A stretch of DNA of 64,000 bases from Eurosta solidaginis (lineage: Eukaryota; Arthropoda; Insecta; Diptera; Tephritidae). The translations under genes and the position numbers were made by a program. Positions 56,801-64,000 of the stretch are shown piece after piece. The notes beneath the pieces were generated by a model. That model did not search any database and was not told the DNA's origin. It saw only the letters and a list, made by a program, of their open reading frames with translations. Every line of letters starts with the position of its first letter. The first letter of the stretch is position 1. The stretch is from the NCBI RefSeq assembly GCF_040869045.1, contig NC_090322.1, forward strand, positions 174,606,672-174,670,671. Direction: 5' to 3'.

Positions 56801-58567
56801 CTTTCAGCCTAATTGTAGACTCCGAGTGTTTTCTGGGTTGTTTGCTTAAAATCAAAACGAAAAATTTTTAATTTCAAATGACGTATAAATTTAATTGCTG
56901 AATTGTAATTCCAAGCAGACTCGATTCAAATGATTTTTAAATACTCCGAAAAAGATACAAAAAAGGAATATTCCGGTAATTTACCCATAAAAATGGTAAA
57001 TACCCGGTAGAATCCCAACTCTAAACATGGCATCAAAACGTGGCAGAAAATCTCATTTTATAACATTTGATGCTAGCACCTTGCTTAACGGAATCAATCC
57101 TAATTTACTAAGGACAATACTCTTAGCAGCATATAGAAATCTTCAAGATTTTTGTTAACTCCGTCGATATGAACATGTTATGTTATGTCGGTTAATTTAC
57201 TTTTTATGCAAGGCAAGTTTATTTAACTCTATATCCCTGGACCCAGGAACCCTTTTTAAAAAAATACCTTCAAGTGATCAAAAAAAAAGCAATCGTTATT
57301 ATTTAACTACAATTAACCAAAACATTTGTTTACGTACTTTATTGATTTTAAGGCATATTTTTTTAAGGAGTTGCGAGAAAAGTTAATTACGCATATAAAT
57401 GAGTTGGGTCAAAAGGATCCACGTGAACGTGACAAAAAGCTGAAGGAATTACTTGTAAAAAGTTTTCCCGTTGTACGAGTTAAAGCTCTCAGACCAGTTG
57501 TAATGGCGATTCTACGTAATACTCAACATATTGATGATAAATATTTGCGCATTTTGGTACGTGACCGTGAACTTTATTCGGATACAGATACAGAAGTAAA
57601 ACGACAAATATGGCGAGACAATCAATCACTTTTTGGTGACGAAGTGTCGCCATTACTATCGCAATATATTCGTGAAAAGGAGCATGTTTTGTTCGATCAT
57701 ACAAATCTTAACAATCTTTTCTTTCATCCATCGCCAAAGGTGCGACGCCATGGTGAAGTCGTACAAAAGTTAGCAAATATGATTGGACAAAGTGTGAAGT
57801 TGTATGATATGGTATTACAATTTTTACGTACACTTTTTTTACGTACACGCAACGTTCATTATTGTACACTACGTGCCGAATTATTAATGGCATTGCACGA
57901 TTTGGAAGTTCAAGAAATAATATCAGTTGATCCATGTCATAAATTTACATGGTGTTTGGATGCTTGCATACGTGAGAAGAATGTCGATATAAAACGTTCG
58001 CGCGAATTACAAGGTTTTCTAGATAATATAAAACGTGGACAAGAACAAGTATTGGGCGATTTGTCTATGACATTATGTGATCCTTATGCGATAAATTTTC
58101 TTGCTACATCAGCTATAAAAATCTTACAACATTTGATTAATAACGAAGGCCTACCGCGTGATAATACTATACTTATATTGTTGTTGCGCATGCTTGCTCT
58201 AGGATTGAGTGCTTGGGTAATGATCGATTCGCAAGATTTTAAAGAGCCGAAATTAGATTGTCAAGTTGTAACAAAATTTTTACCAGCATTAATGTCACTC
58301 ATGGTAGATGACCAATGTCGTAGTTTACATTCAAAATTGCCACCAGATGAACGTGAATCAGCTTTATGTACAATTGAACATTCTGGTCCGGCACCAGATG
58401 CTGTAGAAGCATATATACAGGAAAGTTCGGTTGCTAGCATTTTAGCTATGTATTATACGTTGCATACGGCACGTCTAAAAGATCGTGTTGGTATTTTACG
58501 TGTATTGGCGATATTGTCAGCCTGCAAAGATGATCGCTCGTACGAAGATCCATTTCTCCATTCACTT
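50697..58567 (+). CDS. NELF-B: Negative elongation factor B (COBRA1), exons 1-3; 3' end beyond window
   Basis: Three exons joined in phase 0: 50697-50819, 50880-50978 and 57368-58567, giving 474 residues. NELF-B is a nuclear, helical-repeat subunit of the NELF complex, which with DSIF holds RNA polymerase II paused just downstream of promoters. Recognised by CTDPLKAIESFQ/LENG at the first junction, LDLHGVRRLDFHTSL, VKRQIWRDNQSLFGDEVSPL, LFHPSPKVRR-like block FFHPSPKVRRHGEVVQKL, and LRTRNVHYCTLRAELLMALH. The family is usually about 580-600 residues, so roughly 110-120 C-terminal residues are missing. After 58567 a consensus donor (gtaagt) opens the next intron, and no further exon is seen to 64000. 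Introns: 60 bp, then 6,389 bp full of insertions. The coding frame is intact. Confidence 0.95.
50880..50978 (+). CDS. NELF-B: NELF-B exon 2
   Basis: Acceptor ttattttag (to 50879), then LENGVLLPSLRPMLPLLDLH and on to HTSLME, ending at the consensus donor gtgagt. A LINE relic begins about ten bases into the following intron. Confidence 0.95.
50990..53000 (-). mobile_element. Old LINE1-family relic in NELF-B intron 2
   Basis: Minus-strand pieces match LINE1 RT: NRRAHKHK and AKPSKSIGPDAIAM (51643-51864), YADD-type DNA near 51180, and ATGPGPSIDELVSKINSYLS (to 50990). A further upstream piece lies at 52625-52990. It is split by a SINE cluster (51900-52622). Heavily decayed. Confidence 0.75.
51900..52622. 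mobile_element. Cluster of CAA-family SINE pieces, one inverted
   Basis: Three SINE-like starts (ccccatcgggttaggggctt 51948, ccatccggttagggagcttg 52027, ccccagcgggttaggtgatc 52263). The second continues to 52261. After the third, 52309-52528 is the same 5' region in reverse, and 52529-52622 returns to the plus orientation with taccttaatggtgcttgtta. So the last copy has an inverted 5' half. Confidence 0.65.
53005..53285 (-). mobile_element. LINE1-family 3' end, older copy
   Basis: Minus-strand LINE 3' end with tail (plus-strand ttgttgttgt at 53007). The plus-strand block cgggagtccaagaaaactgg matches the LINE1 C-terminal coding DNA. Cut by the next copy. Confidence 0.7.
53286..53805 (-). mobile_element. 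LINE1-family 3' end, younger truncated copy
   Basis: Tail seen as gttgttgttgctgttgtagc at its left. Codes KQVLSELHKQASDFYASNCP and RLTSYLSRINPDIQNV on the minus strand. 5'-truncated near 53805. Its tail abuts the older copy, so it probably inserted into it. Confidence 0.8.
53806..54392. other. Non-coding intronic stretch
   Basis: Contains repeats of gttgagttgtaatcggtaat-like sequence at 54043, 54100 and 54160. No gene. Confidence 0.4.
54396..54978. mobile_element. 583 bp Harbinger-type MITE with TAA TSD
   Basis: Ends tgcggcagttac and gtaactgccgca are exact inverted repeats, flanked by TAA (54393-54395; 54979-54981), the usual Harbinger target. The interior is rich in acgtacg palindromes, and further inner arms match (caccgacgtg against cacgtcggtg). 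Confidence 0.8.
55185..55330 (+). mobile_element. LINE1-family 3' end fragment (+)
   Basis: ttgtaatgtagaaccagcgc and ctaacacc-type blocks, gttaaagctgcaagtttttt and a final acacaacaac tail match LINE1 30137-30290 in sense orientation. The tail region is the target of the next element. Confidence 0.7.
55339..57023. mobile_element. 1,685 bp hAT-type element, non-coding
   Basis: Ends ttgagatggga and tcccaactcta are imperfectly inverted, followed inward by gggtaaatacc and its complement. Exact TSD AACATGGC at 55331-55338 and 57024-57031. No transposase is recognised. It makes up about a quarter of NELF-B intron 2. Confidence 0.85.
57032..57367. other. End of NELF-B intron 2
   Basis: No element recognised. 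It ends with a T-rich tract before the exon 3 acceptor. Confidence 0.5.
57368..58567 (+). CDS. NELF-B: NELF-B exon 3 (main exon)
   Basis: Acceptor attttttttaag (to 57367), then ELREKLITHINELG through 400 codons to EDPFLHSL and the donor gtaagt. An open frame continues upstream and downstream, but the family alignment and splice consensus favour these limits. Confidence 0.95.
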
Positions 58568-58789
58568 GTAAGTCGAAATAATGTGTATATACAGTGGTGA
58601 CCATATCATATGCAACAAACAAGGTATTTACGAAAAATTGTATGTACTTTATCATCTAACTTTACTGAATGTTGATTGAAAGTTAACCCTCTATAACTCA
58701 TCACCTCGAAATAATTTTATTTCAATTAAATCTGATAAATTCGTGAATAAAAAGTCGGCTTATATTTTTTTTATTTCTAAATTATTTAT

Positions 58790-59262
58790 TTTGTATGGAT
58801 ACTAATATAAAAAGGGGAGTGTAGCCGACAGGCAACAATGGAAAGAAAATTATCAGAAAAGTAAAGAAAGAACTGAATGGGAGTCTCAAGCTCCAAGATA
58901 TCAGATGTCAATGAATCGTTTCCAGTAAACGACAGCTGCTCTGAGCTCAGCTCTAAACTCATTTTCTTCCAAACTTCAGTTTTTTGTCGCTTTGATGGAG
59001 GAGCTGAAGTACTTGTGATCTCTGGCCGAAATGGAGCGACCTCTACCGCTTCTTCTTGAATGAAGTTACGGTCGTCAACGTTCACGTACTCTACTAATTC
59101 ATCCACATCAAATTCGCGTTCAAAAGTGTCTTCATTCAGCTCTCCGAAATCCGAGATCAAATCTGGGTCAGCCAAACTATCATCATCAAAGTCGAGGCCA
59201 TCTTCACTGGCGTAATCATCATTGAGGGCGCAGGCGATCTCGCTGTCAGTGAGAGATCGTAG
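58790..59262 (-). pseudogene. piggyBac-like transposase N-terminal relic
   Basis: On the minus strand an acidic start (LTDSEIACALNDD, then SLADPDLISDFGELNEDTFE) leads to a basic patch (PPSKRQKTEV) and to ELETPIQFFLYFSDNFLSIV, the beginning of the piggyBac transposase fold, then breaks off. The N-terminus with L-T-D-x-E-I and the L-x-P-x-x-F-F-x-x-F-F-D/S-D-x-x-L pattern are typical. The catalytic part is missing. It lies in NELF-B intron 3. Confidence 0.65.
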
Positions 59263-59740
59263 TCGACAATTTTTTTTTTTTTTTGTATATTATTTATATT
59301 GTAACGAATTTACTTGCAAATCCTCTTATTTGCAACCATCTGCTAAGTTCGAATCACTAAACTGTTGAATAAATAACTCCAATATGTAATAATGCAAAAT
59401 GGCCTTTATTAAAGTACTTCACAATAACACTCAAACTGTGCAACGAATAGCTTGCTTAATAACCAAACTGATTGATAGCTCAAATGAAACTCTATTATTC
59501 AAAATAATACTGCTCTTGCTCGCTAGATAGCGTCTTAATCGAAATCTCAAATCAAACTGAATTCCAGCGCCTCTACAATTTCCGCCTTTTATACTCTTTG
59601 ATTTCAACGTTCGCATCTTCTAGGCGCTTCCAGAATCTACTAGTCCAGCAGCTCTCAAACTTCTCAGCTGTAACTACAATTGCACGATTTTATAGTTTTT
59701 TCTCATTGCATACTTTCAGGAGTATCTCAGATATATGCAT

Positions 59741-60960
59741 CCCAGCCAGCATTTTTTGAAAATTTTGATAAAAAAATATTTAAATATCATACCCCAAGAT
59801 GATTAAAAACGTTCAAATTTAAAAGCATTTTCTGTTCGAAAATTAACGTATCGTCGGGAGAGAAATGTACCATAAATGTGATTATTCCTGAATAATCATT
59901 TATGATTCCTATTTCGAAACGCTTTTTATTCATATTTGATATCATTGTAAAATTGAGCTTTAATAGGTTTAGAGTAATATTTGACTGCTTTTCACAGGCA
60001 TTTTATAATCATATTCGTGAACATATTTCAATCGTTTTGGTTGAGATTTTTGAATCATTTTTGAATGCCATTATAATGCATTTATTCTTCATATCTCATT
60101 CAAAATATGATACTACATAATAATCTTATTTCATAAGGGGTAGAAAGCATGCGAAAGTGAGCTATTCGAACCACAGCTAACTCGCAAACAAACTTGACCG
60201 ATATACACCTGCGACTACAACATCCAACATCAGCATTATCGTCTGCATCTTAAAATACGGATATGATACGGGATGTTGAAGCCGTATGTCAAGATAGTTT
60301 CACTTACCTGGGGTTCAAATAGCTCACAACCTATGTATTGTCCAATCATTATGTATTTTCTGGGAAGCTGAAGGGGAGAAATGGTTGGGGAAATCTTCCT
60401 TCACGAGCAGCATTACATTATTTTTGTCTTGAAGAATATCTTTTGCATAAATAATAAAATTTTTATATATTTTTTCTTAGCTTCATGATTGAAAAAAATA
60501 TGTGTATGTGAAAAAAATAAAATTTTTAATGAAAAGTAAAATTTCAACAAGTATAAAATTCATTATTCAGTCAAGAAATATATTCATAAAAGATTCAGAA
60601 AGTTGAATGAAAATGATTATAAATTTTTGATCAGCTAAAGTAAACACATTTGATTCAGATTTATTTCCAAAATGTGATTGAAAAACTATATTCAGTTTTT
60701 GATCATCAAAGGTAAATATATTTGATTATTCTTTTTGTTGGTTTTTATGAAATATTAAAATTTAGTCATTAAAGGACTTCAAAAATGATTCCAAAAAGTG
60801 ATCGAAAAATGCTTTTTAGTTTTTCATCATCAAAAGTATTCATATTTGATTATTTATTTTGTTCAATTGTATGATAACTCATTATTTAGTCAGAAAGAGT
60901 AATCAAATTGTATTGATACGTAGGGAAATTCAAAATTGATTCACCTAAATGCTGAGTGGG
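59741..60960. mobile_element. 1,220 bp CCC...GGG element with AT TSD (copy 2)
   Basis: Nearly identical to 32244-33461 (about ten differences by eye) and in the same plus-strand orientation. AT flanks both ends (59739-59740; 60961-60962), and the empty LTR sequence has a single AT. It is inserted at a different LTR position from copy 1, so the two insertions are independent. Confidence 0.9.
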
Positions 60961-61019
60961 ATGTGTTTGTGCATTGACTCTCCGCTGCTGTTGTTGTTGT
61001 TGTAGCAGCAGTGCTTCGC

Positions 61020-61778
61020 CCCACCTAACAGACGCGACCGATCACAAACTGTCATCAATATCCTCTAACGGGAGTCCAAGGAAACTTGCTGTTTCAACAG
61101 GGGTGGACCATAGGGAAAGGGGTGTTAGAGGCGTTGGTTCCACATTACAATCAAAGAGATGGTTGCTGTCATGTGGGGACACATTACAAGCGGGGCATAC
61201 ATTTTGTATGTCGGGTTGATTCTGGATAGGTAAGAGTTTAACCTGTTACAGTATCCAGAACGAAGTTGAGCCAGAGTGACACGCGTTTCCCTGGGGAGTA
61301 TGCGTTCCTCTTCCGCAAGTTTTGGAAACTTTACTTTGAGTACTGGATTCACCGGGCAATTCCCGGCATAAAGGACCGACGCCTGTTTGTGGAGTTCACC
61401 AAGGACCTGCTTGTGTTTTTTCGCTTCATACGGCTGGGTTCTCAGGTGCCATATTTCCTCAAAATGCTTACGGATATGACTCCTTAAGCCCCTAGGCGGT
61501 GCTGGCTCGTCAATCAGATGTCTGTTGGGATGCCCAGGTTTCTGGGTATTCAACAGGAACTGTTTGGTCAGCATCTCGTTTCTTTCCCTGATGGGGAGTA
61601 TTCTTGCCTCATTATGTAGATGGTGTTCTGGGGACATAAGAAGACAGCCCGTTGCAATTCTGAGAGCAGTATTTTGGCAGGCCTGTAGCTTCTTCCAGTG
61701 GGTAATTTTTAGGCTTGGCGACCATATGGGTGACGCGTAGCACGTAATCGGCTGGCTAATTGCTTTGTATGTAGTCAT
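61020..61778 (-). pseudogene. LINE1-family RT C-terminal coding fragment
   Basis: 217 residues open on the minus strand (61125-61778) starting MTTYKAISQPITCYASPIWS and continuing through PPRGLRSHIRKHFEEIWHLR to SGYCNRLNSYLSRI, without the stop seen in LINE1 at 30033. The catalytic RT part is absent because the copy is truncated there. Confidence 0.8.
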
Positions 61779-61855
61779 GAGCGTTTCTTTATCTTTTCCC
61801 CAGGTACTGCCAGCAAGGGATTTGAGGATTTTCGCTTCCCAAGGCAGTCGGTTCT

Positions 61856-62238
61856 ATGTACCGGAGCGACTCGGGATTTTTCCCGACCAAGGACTGTCAT
61901 TTCAGTGTAACCCCATTTAATTTGTTGCGTCCCTCCCACAAATTGTCATCCTCCCAGCAGCTCCTTGCAGCAGGACTGCTCCATATTCTCTTGCTCCGGG
62001 AAGGTATCGAATCCAATCCGGGTCCGTCTCCTGACCCCGGTCCTGAAAAATGGTTTTGCTGCATCTGCCGGAAAAGAATCTTTTTAGGACGGTCATACTC
62101 TGTTCAGTGTGTCTCGTGTAAGGGATGGCTGCATCGGACAGGTTGTTCTGGGCTTGATCCCAAAAGCCGACGTGCACGTAACTTTTATAAATCTTTTGTG
62201 GCTCCTTGCTGTTCACGCCCAAGGGGGTCCCGTAGTCT
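61856..62238 (+). pseudogene. LINE1-family zinc-finger protein, first finger only
   Basis: ATG 61856 encodes the same start as LINE1 (MYRSDSGFFPTKDCHF) and the first finger (WFCCICRKRIFLG to FVAPCC). It ends at the target duplication. Separated from its promoter context by the inversion. Confidence 0.75.
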
Positions 62239-62411
62239 ACTCTCCGCTGCTCGTATACGTACATGGTACATATGTGTAGACGCAATTATTTTTCGTTTAT
62301 GTAGATACATAATGATTGAATTATTGATGTGAATTCACGTCACTGCTTAGCATCGGCTTAGAGATAGCAGCACCCCTTAGTTTTGCTAATAATCGTAACA
62401 CTGCCCTCCAC

Positions 62412-63476
62412 CTAAGTCTGATCGTCCCGATCAGACAAATCTCTCGATCTAAACGCTGCTAGCCTCTCCAAATGAACCACTTTCATTTTGGTTCGTGGTT
62501 TGGTAATGGTTTGTATGCGGTACACTACATCGTTGATCCGTTTTACAACTTTGTATGGGCCTTCCCAGTTACACTGCAATTTCGGGGACAAACCTTTTTT
62601 TCGTTGTGGGTTGTATAGCAGCACCAAATCTTCCGAATTAATTGCTTTATCGTACCTCGCTTTCATCTTGTCACTCATAATCTTTGCTCGTTGCCTTACC
62701 AGATCGTGTATATCTCTCAGCTCTTCTTCCAAAACACCAGTGGATTTCTTGACATTCCTCTCCGCATCGGCATCTATCCCATACTTCAAATCAGCTGTCA
62801 GTCGAAGGTCATTGCCAAAAATTACCTTTGCGGGAGTTTGGCCCGTTTTGTCATGTACTGCCGATCGGTAGGCCATCAAGAATAATGATATGTGTGTATC
62901 CCAGTCCTTATGGTACTTGTCTACTACTTTCCTTAAATGCTCCTCCAATGTTCTATTGAAACGTTCCACCATACCATCGGACTGATGATGAAATGCAGTT
63001 GTCCGTGTTTTTCGAATGCCCAACTTCTTGCACATTTCTTGGAACACAGCTGATTCAAAATTCCTGCCTTGGTCAGAATGTAACTCCATTAGTACACCAT
63101 ACCTTGCAACCCATTCGTTTTTAACCACTTCTGCTACTGTTTCTGCTTCTTGGTTTGGGATTGGGTATACCTCTGGCCATTTACTGAAATAATCCATAAC
63201 CACCAGTACGTATTTGTTTCCGCGATTGCTAGTAGGAAATGGACCTGCGACATCCATGGCGATCCTTTCAAGTGGTGCACCTGAAATATACAGCTTCATC
63301 TGGCCATGACTTCGTGTTTTGGGCCCTTTCGCTCTGCTGCAAACCTCGCAGTTGGCAATCCACTCGGTGACCGACTGACGGCAACCAACCCAATAGAATC
63401 TCTGCTTAATTTTCTCGAGTGTCTTCGTGATTCCAAGATGACCTCCACTTGGACCATTGTGCAGCTCGCTGAGCAC
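62412..63476 (-). pseudogene. Gypsy copy C integrase
   Basis: An uninterrupted 354-residue frame: zinc region (SGGHLGITKTLEKIKQRFYW, then CEVCSRAKG), catalytic Asp in MDVAGPFPTS, Asp in LHSDQGRNFES and Glu in MVERFNRTLEEHL, then a GPY/F-type module (LQCNWEGPYKVVKRI). It is the best preserved integrase of the three copies, with all three catalytic residues visible. The upstream frame is shifted near 63500, so the polyprotein as a whole is broken. A few codons (the G-F-Q-E-G block of copy B) are deleted near 62625. Confidence 0.85.
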
Positions 63477-63484
63477 GTCAGGAA

Positions 63485-64000
63485 TCCTCTTTCTGGGAAC
63501 AACTATCAGTTTCTTCTTTCAATTCTAAACTGTTCCATTGTGCCCAATATGACTTCGCAATGGGACTCTCTGCTTGGTCTTTCGTTTCGTTCGAGCCCTT
63601 GAATAACATGTGACAGATCTGTATCTTCTAGCTGACACTTTCTTAGTTGTTCCTTGTCCCATTCATCCGTACACGTTATAGTCATTAGCCGGACATCTAT
63701 AATGTCTTCTTTAGCCTCGGCCTTTGACAGTGCTTGCATTCCAAACTACATGGTCTTCGTGACATTGCATCGGCATTTCCATGGGTACTACCTTTTCGAT
63801 GCTCAATGGAAAAGTCATAGCTTTGTAGTCGCTCGATCCACCGTGCCAATTGTCCTTCCGGATTACGGAACTGCAGAAGCCATTTCAACGCTGCGTGATC
63901 TGTCCTGACACGGAATCGCTGGCCGTAGAGGTATTTGTGAAAATGTTTAATGCACTCTACCAATGCCAACAGCTCTCTCCGCGTAACTCTGGTTTTCCAA
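63485..64000 (-). pseudogene. Gypsy copy C RNase H end and linker
   Basis: Minus-strand frames 63506-63739 and 63697-63969 carry ALVECIKHFHKYLYG, VRTDHAALKWLLQFRNPEGQ and HGNADAMSRR, then the linker. Frames change near 63725 and 63510, marking two indels. The rest of the element lies beyond base 64000. Confidence 0.8.

Larger units (their letters stand above)
60990..62238 (-). mobile_element. LINE1-family insertion with inverted 5' segment
   Basis: 60990-61835 is the LINE 3' end on the minus strand (tail at 60989-61004). About 61841-62238 is the first 400 bp of the LINE in plus orientation. The 13 bp duplication ACTCTCCGCTGCT at 60977-60989 and 62239-62251 encloses both, so they are one event. 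Confidence 0.95.
59300..62400 (-). repeat. Gypsy copy C 3' LTR (with two insertions)
   Basis: LTR bases: 59300-59740, 60961-60989 and 62252-62400. Minus-strand start tgttacgattattagc. The TATA-like tatactctttgat (plus) and polyadenylation-like ggcctttatt (plus) regions are kept. Confidence 0.85.
59300..64000 (-). mobile_element. Ty3/gypsy copy C (minus), 5' part beyond window
   Basis: The 3' LTR (59300-62400) ends tgtaacgaat/attcgttaca and is preceded on the plus strand by ATAT (59296-59299), the same target as copies A and B. Integrase and RNase H follow to the window edge. The LTR carries two nested insertions. It lies antisense in NELF-B intron 3. Confidence 0.9.

Noticed and set aside
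58568..64000. Further NELF-B exon inside the window
   Set aside because: I looked for a frame matching the family's C-terminal part after the 58567 donor and saw only the piggyBac, gypsy, LINE and AT-TSD elements. A very short exon cannot be excluded.

Overview
The window is a transposon-rich stretch of an insect nuclear genome, AT-rich and almost gene-free. One recognisable host gene, NELF-B, has a small first intron and very large later ones. Together with the element families, this points to a higher fly. Several repeats (the roughly 2 kb unit with 'ataaaggtggaccagggg' blocks, and the CAA-tailed LINE and SINE) resemble repeats I remember from true fruit flies (Tephritidae). That placement is an inference from memory, not from a search.

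Layout, left to right. 1-1.0 kb: minus-strand gag relic. 1.1-6.8 kb: Ty3/gypsy copy A (+), broken by an inverted 223 bp piece of its own gag and by a tephritid-type repeat. 7.1-12.4 kb: Harbinger-like element carrying an AAAT-tailed LINE (LINE2), itself hit by a SINE. 12.8-25 kb: mostly non-autonomous TIR elements, several with exact target-site duplications (TSDs), including a GGTAAT...ATTACC family with 8 bp TSDs and a long-armed foldback element. 25.2-30.4 kb: an unclassified host repeat carrying a full-length, 13 bp-TSD-flanked but mutated CAA-tailed LINE (LINE1). 31.1-40.9 kb: a tephritid-type repeat split by gypsy copy B (ATAT TSD), which carries four further insertions. 42.1-44.9 kb: a second, inverted copy of the host repeat with another LINE (LINE3) at the homologous target site, and a 542 bp insertion that is mostly a near-perfect palindrome with a tRNA-like B box. 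45-48.6 kb: a possible small spliced gene and MITEs. 48.7-50.6 kb: a hAT transposon ending 82 bp before the NELF-B start codon. 50.7-58.6 kb: three NELF-B exons, with intron 2 (6.4 kb) filled by LINE, SINE and hAT or Harbinger-type insertions. 58.6-64 kb: the next NELF-B intron, holding a piggyBac relic and gypsy copy C (-), whose 3' LTR carries two more insertions, one a LINE with an internal inversion.

Functionally, only NELF-B looks like a working host gene, a subunit of the complex that holds RNA polymerase II paused near promoters. Its last part lies outside the window. The rest is a layered record of retrotransposition and DNA transposition. The gypsy and LINE coding regions all carry stops or frameshifts, but some non-autonomous elements (the paired 1.22 kb CCC...GGG element, the 220 bp CAGGCATGC palindrome) look very young. 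The most unusual items are the CCC...GGG element with 2 bp AT duplications, the palindromic Pol III-like insertion, the 5'-inverted LINE, the inverted self-copy in gypsy A, and two different LINEs in the same spot of two copies of one host repeat.
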